NCBI GenBank assembly: GCA_001689515.1
Contig: LUJR01000005.1
Coordinates: 1-64,000, forward strand
Length of the DNA: 64,000 bases
Direction: 5' to 3'
DNA from: Bacteroidales bacterium M7
Lineage (GTDB): Bacteria > Bacteroidota > Bacteroidia > Bacteroidales > Muribaculaceae
The position numbers and the translations under genes are program-made. Under the pieces are notes generated by a model that was not told where the DNA came from, ran no database searches, and saw nothing but the letters and a program-made list of their open reading frames with translations. Below are positions 26,445 to 36,120 of this stretch, one piece after another; within the stretch, counting starts at the first letter, position 1, and each line of letters begins with the position of its first letter.

Positions 26445-27677
26445 ATGTTTAAAGTCAATGATAATTTCACCAAGCTCCCAGCGAGCTACCTGTTTTCGCA
26501 GGTCGCTGCCAAGATTTCGGCATTCATGGCTGAAAATCCGGGAGTGGAAGTGATACGCATGGGCATCGGGGACGTCACCCGCCCGATATGCCAGGCAGCT
26601 GTCGACGCGATGCACAAAGCCGTCGATGACGAGGCTTCCGCAGCGACATTCCACGGCTACGGACCAGAACAGGGATATGCGTTTCTCCGCGACAAGATTG
26701 CCGAATATGACTATAACCGCCGGGGCATCAAGGTGTCAGCTGACGAGATATTTATAAGCGACGGAGCCAAGAGCGACACCGGCAACATCGGAGACATTCT
26801 TGCCATCGCTGACAAGGTTGCGGTCACTGATCCCGTCTATCCTGTATATGTAGACACCAATGTCATGGCTGGCAGGGCAGGGCATCTGCTCCCTGACGGA
26901 CATTGGAGTGACATCATCTATCTGCCGTGCACGGCAGCCAATGATTTCGTGCCGTCTCTGCCTTCGGAGCGCCCCGATGTAATCTACCTCTGTTATCCCA
27001 ACAATCCCACCGGTACGGTGCTGACACGTGAGCAACTGAAAGTATGGGTCGGCTATGCCCGTGCCAACGGCTGCCTCATATTGTTTGACTCGGCTTATGA
27101 AGCTTATGTTACCCAGCCCGATGTGCCTCGCAGCATCTATGAGATAGAGGGCGCGGATGAGGTGGCTATCGAGTTTCGCAGTTACTCCAAGACGGCAGGT
27201 TTCACAGGCTTGCGCTTAGGCTACACAGTAGTACCCAAGAAACTTTACGGAGAGGACGGAGACGGCAACAAGGTCTCACTCCACGGACTGTGGCTGCGCC
27301 GTCAGTCCACCAAATTCAATGGAGCCAGCTATGTAATACAGCGCGCCGCCGAAGCCCTCTACACCGATGAAGGCAGCCGTCAGGTCAAGGAGACGGTGGA
27401 TTACTACATGCGCAACTCGCATCTGCTGCTTGAAGGCGTATGCAGCGCCGGGCTTCAGGCATTCGGCGGCGAAAACTCGCCCTATGTATGGATCAAGACC
27501 CCTGACGGGATGGACTCGTGGCAGTTTTTTGACCGCATGCTCTCTGACCTGCATATAGCGGGTACGCCCGGTGTCGGTTTCGGTCCCTCAGGCGAGGGCT
27601 ATTTCCGGCTGACCGCCTTCAACACTTATGAGAACACCATCAAAGCCGTAGAGCGCATAAAGGGGTGGCAGCTCTGA
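26445..27677 (+). CDS. dapL: LL-diaminopimelate aminotransferase
   Basis: A 410-residue PLP enzyme that makes LL-diaminopimelate directly from tetrahydrodipicolinate, bypassing the acylated steps. SDGAKSDTGNI, CYPNNPTGT and SYSKTAGFTGLRLGY with PLP lysine K249 are family signatures. The length of 410 is typical. This route is known in plants, chlamydiae and Bacteroidetes. It is adjacent to dapF and upstream of the glutamine synthetase. Confidence 0.96.
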   Translation: MFKVNDNFTKLPASYLFSQVAAKISAFMAENPGVEVIRMGIGDVTRPICQAAVDAMHKAVDDEASAATFHGYGPEQGYAFLRDKIAEYDYNRRGIKVSADEIFISDGAKSDTGNIGDILAIADKVAVTDPVYPVYVDTNVMAGRAGHLLPDGHWSDIIYLPCTAANDFVPSLPSERPDVIYLCYPNNPTGTVLTREQLKVWVGYARANGCLILFDSAYEAYVTQPDVPRSIYEIEGADEVAIEFRSYSKTAGFTGLRLGYTVVPKKLYGEDGDGNKVSLHGLWLRRQSTKFNGASYVIQRAAEALYTDEGSRQVKETVDYYMRNSHLLLEGVCSAGLQAFGGENSPYVWIKTPDGMDSWQFFDRMLSDLHIAGTPGVGFGPSGEGYFRLTAFNTYENTIKAVERIKGWQL

Positions 27678-27742
27678 CATCATCACATTAAAAAAATATT
27701 TTCACACAATACATCACTAACTCAAACCTCCACCTACACACT

Positions 27743-29932
27743 ATGTCACATTTAAGATTTAACGTAGTCGAGGAAGCTTTCAACCGCAAAGCAGTCCCTG
27801 TTGAGATTCCGGCAGAACGCCCTGAAGTCTATTACGCCGAAAAGGTGTTCAACCGCCAGAAGATGTTTCAGTATCTCCCCAAGAAGACATACGAGGTGCT
27901 TGTTGACGCGATAGACAACAAGAAGTCGCTTCCTCTGGAAGTGGCTGACAGCGTTGCCGACGGCATGATGCGCTGGGCTATCGACAATGGCGCCCGTCAC
28001 TATACCCACTGGTTCCAGCCTCTGACCGAGACCACCGCCGAGAAGCATGACGCATTCGTTGACCATGACGGCAAGGGCGGTGTCATCGAAGAGTTTACCG
28101 GCAAGCTGCTCGTGCAGCAGGAACCTGATGCCTCCAGCTTCCCCAACGGCGGCATCCGCAATACTTTCGAAGCCCGCGGATACTCTGCATGGGACATCTC
28201 GTCGCCCGCTTTCATCATGGACGGCACCCTCTGTATCCCCACCATCTTCATCAGCTACACAGGCGAGTCGCTTGACTACAAGACACCTCTGCTCCGCGCC
28301 CTCAATGCGGTTGACAAGGCTGGTACAGCCGTAGCGCAGTATTTCGACCCCGAAGTCAAGCATGTCATCAGCAACCTCGGCTGGGAGCAGGAGTATTTCC
28401 TCGTTGACGAGGCTCTATATGCCGCCCGTCCTGACCTGGTGATGACAGGCCGTACGCTTCTCGGCCACGAGTCAGCCAAGAACCAGCAGCTTGAAGACCA
28501 CTATTTCGGTGCTATCCCCTCACGCGTGGAGGCATTCATGCTTGATCTGGAAATAGAGTGCCACCGTCTCGGCATCCCTGCCAAGACCCGTCACAACGAG
28601 GTGGCTCCCAATCAGTTTGAGCTTGCTCCTATCTTTGAGGAGACCAACCTTGCCAATGACCATAACCTGCTGCTGATGTCACTCATCGGAGAGGTAGCAC
28701 GTCGCCACAATTTCCGTGTGCTTCTCCATGAGAAGCCTTTTGCCGGCATCAACGGCTCTGGCAAGCACAACAACTGGAGCCTCGGCACCGACACCGGCAC
28801 ACTGCTCTTCGCGCCTGCCAAGACTCCGATGGGCAACCTCCAGTTTATCACCTTTGTGGCTAACGTCATGGCAGCCGTGCATCAGCACAACGCCCTGCTC
28901 AAAGCTTCGATCATGTCGGCTACCAACGGCCACCGCCTTGGTGCCAACGAGGCACCCCCAGCCATCATCTCCATATTCATGGGCAGCCAGCTCGCCGACA
29001 TCCTCGACAAGCTCGAGCACAGCACCGGCGACGAGCTTATCTCTCTCGCAGGCAAGGAGACCATGAGCTTCGAGCTGTCACAGATTCCTGACATCAGCGT
29101 GGATGCCACCGACCGTAACCGCACATCGCCTTTTGCATTCACAGGCAACCGCTTCGAGTTCCGTGCCGTAGGCAGCAGCGCCAACTGCGCCAGCGCCATG
29201 ATAGCCCTCAACTCTGCCGTGGCTGACCAGCTGATGACCTTCAAGACCAAGGTGGACGAGCGCGTAGCCAAGGGCGAGACCCTCGTGCATGCCATCCTCG
29301 AGGAGGTGCGCAAGCTCATCACCGAGAGCAAAGCCATACACTTTGACGGCAACGGCTACAGCGACGAATGGAAAGAGGAAGCAGCCCGCCGCGGTCTTGA
29401 CTGTGAGACGAGCGTGCCCAAAATCTTCGATGCCTATCTGACACCCTCGTCAGTGGAGATGTTTGCCCGCACAGGCGTGTTCAACAAGGTAGAGCTTGAA
29501 GCCCGTAACGAGGTCAAGTGGGAGATGTACACCAAGAAGATCCAGATCGAGGCACGTGTGCTCGGCGACCTCGCCATCAACCACATCATCCCTGTGGCTA
29601 CACGTTACCAGTCGATTCTCCTTGACAACGTGTATAAGATTAACAATATCTTCCCGGCTGACAAGTCGCCCGAAGTGGCAGGCCACAGCCTCTATGCCAT
29701 CGAGAAGATATCAAAGCACATCAACATCATCCGCGACGAGGTGACCAAGATGGTCAATGCCCGCAAGGATGCCAACAAGATAGAAGACGAGCGCACCAAG
29801 GCTCTCGCTTACCATGACAATGTGGCTCCCTGCATGGATGTCATCCGTTATCATGTGGACAAGCTCGAGCTGATGGTCGACAACGAGATGTGGCCTCTGG
29901 TCAAGTATCGCGAACTTCTGTTTATCCGCTGA
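27743..29932 (+). CDS. glnN: Glutamine synthetase type III
   Basis: A 729-residue GSIII enzyme, ATP-dependent ligation of ammonia to glutamate. Type III enzymes are about 730 residues and hexameric or dodecameric, characteristic of Bacteroides and some cyanobacteria. Seen are the N-terminal GSIII region (GGIRNTFEARGYSAWDISSP), the ammonium/glutamate-site segments KTRHNEVAPNQFELAP and NGSGKHNNWSLGT, and AFTGNRFEFRAVGSS. It precedes gltB and gltD, so the complete GS/GOGAT ammonium assimilation cycle is encoded here. Confidence 0.97.
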   Translation: MSHLRFNVVEEAFNRKAVPVEIPAERPEVYYAEKVFNRQKMFQYLPKKTYEVLVDAIDNKKSLPLEVADSVADGMMRWAIDNGARHYTHWFQPLTETTAEKHDAFVDHDGKGGVIEEFTGKLLVQQEPDASSFPNGGIRNTFEARGYSAWDISSPAFIMDGTLCIPTIFISYTGESLDYKTPLLRALNAVDKAGTAVAQYFDPEVKHVISNLGWEQEYFLVDEALYAARPDLVMTGRTLLGHESAKNQQLEDHYFGAIPSRVEAFMLDLEIECHRLGIPAKTRHNEVAPNQFELAPIFEETNLANDHNLLLMSLIGEVARRHNFRVLLHEKPFAGINGSGKHNNWSLGTDTGTLLFAPAKTPMGNLQFITFVANVMAAVHQHNALLKASIMSATNGHRLGANEAPPAIISIFMGSQLADILDKLEHSTGDELISLAGKETMSFELSQIPDISVDATDRNRTSPFAFTGNRFEFRAVGSSANCASAMIALNSAVADQLMTFKTKVDERVAKGETLVHAILEEVRKLITESKAIHFDGNGYSDEWKEEAARRGLDCETSVPKIFDAYLTPSSVEMFARTGVFNKVELEARNEVKWEMYTKKIQIEARVLGDLAINHIIPVATRYQSILLDNVYKINNIFPADKSPEVAGHSLYAIEKISKHINIIRDEVTKMVNARKDANKIEDERTKALAYHDNVAPCMDVIRYHVDKLELMVDNEMWPLVKYRELLFIR

Positions 29933-29965
29933 TATTTTCCGTTAATTTTCATATTAATATGACCG

Positions 29966-30025
29966 ATGCCGGTGGCTGCACCTCTACGGTGTGACACCCA
30001 AGGCCAGCCGCCGGCATTATTTTTT
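29966..30025 (+). terminator. Hairpin between glnN and gltB
   Basis: ATGCCGGTGGCTG (29966 onwards) pairs with CAGCCGCCGGCAT (30005-30017) and is followed by a T-rich run. It likely ends the glnN transcript and insulates it from gltB. Confidence 0.6.
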
Positions 30026-30058
30026 CCCTCATTTTACTTATACTAACTTAGTCAAGTT

Positions 30059-33000
30059 ATGCAACATAACATCCCTCAGAACCAGGGTCTCTACGACAGC
30101 CGCTTCGAGCATGATGCCTGCGGCGTAGGACTGCTCGTCAACATCAACGGGGTAAAATCACATCAGCTCGTGGAGAAAGGTCTCCAGGTGCTCGAACATA
30201 TGGTGCACCGTGGAGCCGAGGGTGCTGATCCCAAGACCGGCGACGGTGCCGGCATCATGGTACAGATACCCCACGAATTCATATTGTTACAGGGTATAGC
30301 CGTCCCCGAAAAGGGGCGTTACGGCACAGGTCTGGTGTTTCTGCCTCACGATGAGGACTCGCGCCAGATTATTTTTGACCTCATAGAGCGCGAAGCCATA
30401 GAGATGGGTCTCAGCCTCATAGCTGTGCGCGACGTGCCCACCAACAACGAGCAGCTCGGCGAGGTGTCACGCAGTGCCGAGCCTGTCATCAAGCAGATAT
30501 TCATAGCTGACGAGAAGACCAACGACGAGCTTGACATACGCCTCTATCTTCTCCGCAAGAAGATCGAGAAGAAGATTGCCGCAAGCAACATCGCCGGCAA
30601 GGAGGATTTCTATATCGTAAGCCTCTCATCGAGGGTTATCATCTACAAGGGTATGCTTTCGAGCCTCCAGCTCCGCTATTATTTCCCTGACCTGATGAAT
30701 CCTCACTTCACCACAGCCATGGCTCTGGTGCACTCCCGCTTCTCCACCAACACTTTCCCCACATGGTCGCTGGCACAGCCGTTCCGCATGCTCGGACACA
30801 ACGGCGAGATCAACACCATCCAGGGCAACCGCATGTGGATGAAAGCCCGCGAGTGCCTGCTCCACCCCAAGGCATTCGGCGACGTGGATGTCACGCCTAT
30901 CGTGCAGGCAGGTATGAGCGACTCTGCATCGCTTGACAATGTACTTGAATTCTTCGTCATGGGCGGTCTGAGTCTGCCCCATGCACTGGCGATGCTCGTG
31001 CCTGAGTCATTTAACGACCGCAACCCCATCTCGCCCGAACTGAAGGCGTTCTATGAGTTCCAGTCCATCCTCATGGAGGCATGGGACGGTCCCGCCACGC
31101 TGCTCTTCAGCGACGGACGCTATGCCGGCGGCATGCTTGACCGCAACGGTCTGCGCCCTGCTCGCTATCTCATCACTAAGGACAATACCATAGTCATCGC
31201 ATCGGAAATCGGTGTGCTGCCGTTTGAGGCATCCGAGGTGGCAGAGAAGGGTCGTCTGCGCCCCGGAAAGATGCTGATGGTGGATATGGACGAGGGCAAA
31301 ATCTACTTTGATGCCGACCTCAAGGAGAAGCTCGCCAACGAGTTCCCCTACCGTGACTGGCTGTCACGTAACCGCATCATACTTGACAAAATCAGCAGTG
31401 GTCGCAAGGTCAGCAACGATGTTGACGATTTCGCCCGTCTGCTCAAATCATACTACTACAACCGCGAGGAGGTCGAGAAAATCATCACCCCGATGGTGGT
31501 CGACGGCAAAGAGCCGGTCAACTCCATGGGCAACGACACTCCGCTGGCAGTGATGTCGGGCAAGCCGCAGCTGCTGTTCAACTACTTCCGCCAGCACTTC
31601 GCCCAGGTGACCAACCCGCCTATCGACCCTCTGCGTGAGGAACTTGTCATGAGCCTTGACAGCTACATCGGAGCTATCAACCTCAATCTGATGGAACCGC
31701 AGCCCGACATGTGCAAGATGGTGCTGCTGCGCCGCCCCATCATCACCAACCATGAGCTTGACATCCTCTGCAACCTCCAGTACAAGGGCTTCAACACACG
31801 CAAGCTCGCCATGACGTTCAAGGTGGCTGACGGTGCCGAGGGCATGACCAAGGCTATAGACCGTCTGTGCGCCGAGGCTGAGGCAGCCGTGGATGAGGGA
31901 TGCAACTACATCATCCTCTCTGACCGCGGCGTGGATGCCGAGAATGCCGCCATCCCCTCGCTGCTTGCAACATCGGCTGTGCATCATCACCTGATCGACT
32001 GCAAGAAGCGTCTGCAGACGGCTCTGGTCATCGAGACCGCCGATGCCCGCGAGGTGATGCACTTCGCCCTGCTGACCGGCTACGGTGCGAGTGCCATCAA
32101 TCCATATCTGGCGTTTGCCGTAATCAACGACCTCGTAAAGAAAGCCGAAATCCAGCTTGACTTTGCCACCGCCCAGCACAACTATATCAAAGCAATAGAC
32201 AAGGGTCTGCTGAAAGTGATGTCGAAGATGGGTATCTCCACACTGACATCCTACAAGGGCGCGCAGCTCTTCGAGGCTCTTGGCATCAGCGAAGACATGT
32301 CTGCGAAATATTTCGGCAATACAGTCAGCAAGATTTCGGGTATTGATATGGAGGACCTTACACGCGAGATCATCAGCAACCATGCCGAGGCGTTTGATGA
32401 GGACTTCGACACAGAATCTCCTCTGACCCATATAGGTCAATACACATTCCGCAAGGACGGCGAACAGCATGCCTGGAGCCCAGAGGCTATTGCCACCCTC
32501 CAGCTTGCCACACGTCTGGGCAGCTACAAGAAATTCAAGGAGTTTACATCCATCGTAGACAATAAGCCCGCTCCCATATTTATCCGTGACTACCTTGACT
32601 TCACCAAGGGCAATCCAATCCCTGTGGAGGAGGTAGAGCCGATAGAGAATATCATGCGCCGCTTCGTCACCGGAGCCATGTCGTTCGGCTCCATCAGCCG
32701 TGAGGCACATGAGGCACTTGGCATGGCGATGAACGCCATCGGAGCGCGAAGCAATACAGGCGAAGGCGGCGAGGACGCAGAGCGTTTCAAGCCCCGCGAG
32801 GATGGTTCATCGGCTCGTTCTGCCATCAAGCAGGTGGCATCAGGCCGCTTCGGTGTGACAGCCGAGTATCTCGTCAATGCTGATGAAATCCAGATCAAGG
32901 TGGCTCAGGGTGCCAAGCCTGGTGAAGGCGGTCAGCTTCCAGGTTTCAAAGTCGACAAGATTATCGCCAAGACCCGTCACTCAATTCCCGGCATTTCGCT

Positions 33001-34567
33001 CATCTCACCGCCCCCTCACCACGATATCTACTCTATCGAGGATCTCGCCCAGCTGATATTTGACCTCAAGAACGTCAATCCCAAGGCAAATATCTCGGTC
33101 AAGCTCGTCAGCGAAAGCGGAGTGGGCACCATCGCTGCAGGTGTGGCGAAGGCAAAGAGCGACCTTATAACTATCAGCGGCAGCGATGGCGGCACGGGTG
33201 CATCTCCTGCCAGCTCTATCCGCTACGCCGGTCTGCCGGTGGAAATCGGCTTGGCAGAGACACAGCAGACTCTCGTAATCAACAACCTGCGCGGTCAGGT
33301 GAAACTCCAGGCTGACGGTCAGCTCAAGAGCGCACGTGACGTGATCATCATGGCGATGCTCGGCGCAGAGGAATACGGCTTCGCCACCAGTGCGCTGATA
33401 GTGCTCGGATGCGTGATGATGCGCAAGTGCCACATGAACACCTGCCCCGTAGGTGTCGCCACCCAGAACGAAGAGCTCCGCAAGCGTTTCAAGGGACGCA
33501 GCGAGTATGTGGTCAACTTCTTCAAGTTCCTCGCTCAGGAAATCCGCGAGACCCTCGCCGAGATAGGCGTTCGCAGCCTTGATGAAATCATAGGTCGTGC
33601 CGACATGCTCCACGTAAAGCCCGAGCATGACACATTCAAGACCTCGCACCTCGATTTCAGCAAACTGCTCTATATGCCGTCAGAGGCTAAGACCAATGCC
33701 ATCATCAACGTGACCAAGCAGAAGCACGACATAGCCAATGTGCTTGACCGTCAGATCATCAGCCGTGCTTATCCTGCCATCGAGGATGAGATGCCTGTAG
33801 AGCTTGAATTCCCCATCAGCAATACCGACCGTGCTGTCGGCGCGATGCTCTCAGGTGTCATCGCCGAGAAATACGGCAACGCAGGTCTGCCCGACAACAC
33901 TATCCGTTGCACATTCAAGGGCTCGGCAGGTCAGAGCTTCGGCGCCTTCCTGTCACACGGCATCTCGTTCCGTCTTGAGGGTGATGCCAACGACTATGTG
34001 GGCAAAGGCCTCTCGGGTGGCAAGATTGTCATCGTTCCTCCCTCCGGCTCGTCATTCGCTCCCGAGGACAATATCATAGCCGGCAACACCCTCCTCTATG
34101 GAGCTACGGCAGGCGAGATATACATCAACGGCCGCGTAGGCGAACGTTTCTGTGTGCGCAACTCCGGTGCTACAGCTGTCGTGGAGGGCGTGGGTGACCA
34201 CTGCTGCGAATACATGACAGGCGGACGCACCGTGGTGCTCGGCACGACCGGACGCAACTTTGCTGCCGGTATGAGCGGTGGCGTGGCATATGTGTGGAAT
34301 CCTAACGGTGATTTCGACTACTTCTGCAACATGGAGATGGTAGAGCTGTCGCTCATCGACGACATGGCTGACAACCGCGAACTCTACCGCCTCATCGGCA
34401 ACCACTTCAAGCATACACACTCGCCTCTTGCCGGCAGGATGCTTGATGACTGGCAGACCTATGTCGACCAGTTTATCAAAGTCATACCGTTTGAGTACAA
34501 GAAGGTGCTACATGACGAGAAGATGGCTAAGCTTCAGCAGAAGATTGCCAACGTAGAGCGCGACTAA
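30059..34567 (+). CDS. gltB: Glutamate synthase (GOGAT), large subunit
   Basis: A 1502-residue glutamate synthase alpha subunit making two glutamates from glutamine and 2-oxoglutarate. A 20-residue propeptide precedes the N-terminal nucleophile C21 (EHDACGVG) of the class II glutaminase domain (about 21-430). A central domain, the FMN/2-oxoglutarate barrel (about 800-1200, GEGGEDAERF, GSDGGTGASP) and the 3Fe-4S cysteines C1118, C1124 and C1129 follow, then the C-terminal beta-helix (about 1240-1480, GGKIVIVPP). Length is typical. gltD lies 43 bases downstream. Confidence 0.97.
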   Translation: MQHNIPQNQGLYDSRFEHDACGVGLLVNINGVKSHQLVEKGLQVLEHMVHRGAEGADPKTGDGAGIMVQIPHEFILLQGIAVPEKGRYGTGLVFLPHDEDSRQIIFDLIEREAIEMGLSLIAVRDVPTNNEQLGEVSRSAEPVIKQIFIADEKTNDELDIRLYLLRKKIEKKIAASNIAGKEDFYIVSLSSRVIIYKGMLSSLQLRYYFPDLMNPHFTTAMALVHSRFSTNTFPTWSLAQPFRMLGHNGEINTIQGNRMWMKARECLLHPKAFGDVDVTPIVQAGMSDSASLDNVLEFFVMGGLSLPHALAMLVPESFNDRNPISPELKAFYEFQSILMEAWDGPATLLFSDGRYAGGMLDRNGLRPARYLITKDNTIVIASEIGVLPFEASEVAEKGRLRPGKMLMVDMDEGKIYFDADLKEKLANEFPYRDWLSRNRIILDKISSGRKVSNDVDDFARLLKSYYYNREEVEKIITPMVVDGKEPVNSMGNDTPLAVMSGKPQLLFNYFRQHFAQVTNPPIDPLREELVMSLDSYIGAINLNLMEPQPDMCKMVLLRRPIITNHELDILCNLQYKGFNTRKLAMTFKVADGAEGMTKAIDRLCAEAEAAVDEGCNYIILSDRGVDAENAAIPSLLATSAVHHHLIDCKKRLQTALVIETADAREVMHFALLTGYGASAINPYLAFAVINDLVKKAEIQLDFATAQHNYIKAIDKGLLKVMSKMGISTLTSYKGAQLFEALGISEDMSAKYFGNTVSKISGIDMEDLTREIISNHAEAFDEDFDTESPLTHIGQYTFRKDGEQHAWSPEAIATLQLATRLGSYKKFKEFTSIVDNKPAPIFIRDYLDFTKGNPIPVEEVEPIENIMRRFVTGAMSFGSISREAHEALGMAMNAIGARSNTGEGGEDAERFKPREDGSSARSAIKQVASGRFGVTAEYLVNADEIQIKVAQGAKPGEGGQLPGFKVDKIIAKTRHSIPGISLISPPPHHDIYSIEDLAQLIFDLKNVNPKANISVKLVSESGVGTIAAGVAKAKSDLITISGSDGGTGASPASSIRYAGLPVEIGLAETQQTLVINNLRGQVKLQADGQLKSARDVIIMAMLGAEEYGFATSALIVLGCVMMRKCHMNTCPVGVATQNEELRKRFKGRSEYVVNFFKFLAQEIRETLAEIGVRSLDEIIGRADMLHVKPEHDTFKTSHLDFSKLLYMPSEAKTNAIINVTKQKHDIANVLDRQIISRAYPAIEDEMPVELEFPISNTDRAVGAMLSGVIAEKYGNAGLPDNTIRCTFKGSAGQSFGAFLSHGISFRLEGDANDYVGKGLSGGKIVIVPPSGSSFAPEDNIIAGNTLLYGATAGEIYINGRVGERFCVRNSGATAVVEGVGDHCCEYMTGGRTVVLGTTGRNFAAGMSGGVAYVWNPNGDFDYFCNMEMVELSLIDDMADNRELYRLIGNHFKHTHSPLAGRMLDDWQTYVDQFIKVIPFEYKKVLHDEKMAKLQQKIANVERD

Positions 34568-34610
34568 TCCATCTCTTTTCTCTAACTACTATCCAGATTC
34601 AAATATCACT

Positions 34611-36047
34611 ATGGGAAATCCCAAAGCGTTTCTAACGATAAACCGCAAGGAGGCCGGCTATCGTCCGGTCAATGACCGAATCAAAGATTACGGCGAGGTG
34701 GAGCAGACACTCAACCCTGAGGACCGCCGTCTGCAGGCTTCGCGCTGCATGGAGTGCGGAGTGCCTTTCTGCCACTGGACTTGCCCATTGGGCAACCGCC
34801 AGCCCGAATGGCAGGACCGCCTCTACAAAAACGACATCAAGGGAGCATATGCGCTTCTCAATGCCACCAACGACTTCCCTGAATTTACAGGGCGTATATG
34901 TCCTGCGGGTTGCGAAAAAGCTTGTGTGCTCAACAAGGAGCACCAGCCGGTGACCATCCGCGAAAACGAGTGTGCCATCACCGAGCGCGCCTATGAAGAG
35001 GGCTTCATCAAGCCCCGCATGCCCAAAAAGCGTACAGGCTTCAAGGTGGCTGTCATCGGCTCTGGACCTTCGGGTCTGGCGTGTGCAAACCAGCTCAACC
35101 AGCGCGGTCACAGCGTGACAGTGTTTGAGAAGAATGAAGCCATCGGAGGTCTGCTCCGCTTCGGCATACCTGACTTCAAGCTCAACAAGAGCGTCATTGA
35201 CCGCCGTCTGGCTCTCATGGCTGAAGAAGGCATAGAGTTCAAGACAGGAGTGTATGTCGGCAAAGACATCACAGCCGATCAGCTTCTCAATGACTACGAT
35301 GCAGTGTGCGTGGCAATCGGCAGCGAAGTGCCTCGAGACCTCAAAGTAGAGGGTCGCGACCTCAAGGGCGTGCACTTCGCCCTCGAACTGCTCCAGCAGC
35401 AAAACCGTGTCAATGCCGGCGAGGAAATCGCCAAGGCTGACCGCATCAGCGCCCGTGGCAAGCATGTGCTCGTCATCGGCGGCGGTGACACCGGCAGCGA
35501 CTGTGTCGGCACAGCCCACCGTCAGGGTGCGCTGTCGGTCACACAGATCGAGATCATGCCCAAACCGCCGGTAGGGGAGAACCCTGCCACTCCGTGGCCC
35601 TACTTCCCGATGATTCTCAAGACTTCGAGCAGCCACGAAGAGGGATGTACACGCCGCTGGCTGCTTGACACCCGCAAGTTCATCGGCAAGGACGGACATG
35701 TCAACGAGGTGGAAATCGAGGAGGTGAGCTGGGAGAAAGATCCTGAGACTGGCCGCATGAATCTCATCCACTCCGGCAAGAAGGAGATAATACCCGCCCA
35801 GCTCGTGCTGCTTGCCATGGGCTTCACCAATCCTGTAGCCGAGGGTCTGCTCGAACAGCTTGGAGTGGAGAAAGACCAGCGCGGCAACGTCAAGGTCGAC
35901 GGTCACCAGCAGAGTTCCGTAGCCAAGGTGTTTGCCGCAGGTGATGCCTCTACAGGCGCATCGCTTGTCGTGAAGTGTATAGCCTCGGGACGTAAAGCCG
36001 CGCAAGGCATCCACGAATACCTGATGAATAAATCTGATAAACAATAA
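34611..36047 (+). CDS. gltD: Glutamate synthase, small subunit
   Basis: A 478-residue NAD(P)H-oxidising beta subunit that feeds electrons to GltB. It has N-terminal 4Fe-4S cysteines (C46, C49, C54, C58 and C97, C101, C105), the FAD-binding GSGPSGLACA, and the NAD(P)-binding GGGDTGSDC. A strong terminator follows, marking the end of the gltBD operon. Confidence 0.96.
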   Translation: MGNPKAFLTINRKEAGYRPVNDRIKDYGEVEQTLNPEDRRLQASRCMECGVPFCHWTCPLGNRQPEWQDRLYKNDIKGAYALLNATNDFPEFTGRICPAGCEKACVLNKEHQPVTIRENECAITERAYEEGFIKPRMPKKRTGFKVAVIGSGPSGLACANQLNQRGHSVTVFEKNEAIGGLLRFGIPDFKLNKSVIDRRLALMAEEGIEFKTGVYVGKDITADQLLNDYDAVCVAIGSEVPRDLKVEGRDLKGVHFALELLQQQNRVNAGEEIAKADRISARGKHVLVIGGGDTGSDCVGTAHRQGALSVTQIEIMPKPPVGENPATPWPYFPMILKTSSSHEEGCTRRWLLDTRKFIGKDGHVNEVEIEEVSWEKDPETGRMNLIHSGKKEIIPAQLVLLAMGFTNPVAEGLLEQLGVEKDQRGNVKVDGHQQSSVAKVFAAGDASTGASLVVKCIASGRKAAQGIHEYLMNKSDKQ

Positions 36048-36060
36048 ACACGATGCAGTG

Positions 36061-36101
36061 ACAGACCGTTATGCAGCCCAAGCATAGCGGTCTGTCTTTT
36101 T
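36061..36101 (+). terminator. Terminator of the gltBD operon
   Basis: ACAGACCGTTATGC (36061-36074) pairs with GCATAGCGGTCTGT (36082-36095), followed by CTTTTTC. A near-perfect 14-bp stem with a seven-base loop. Confidence 0.85.
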
Positions 36102-36120
36102 CGTTACTGTTCATTATCAC

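Noticed and set aside
31448..32710. A 420-codon minus-strand open frame
   Set aside because: It lies wholly inside gltB. GC-biased codon positions create long antisense frames; the product is His/Val-rich and featureless.
34632..36044. A 470-codon minus-strand open frame
   Set aside because: Exact antisense shadow of gltD, where all cofactor motifs are on the plus strand.
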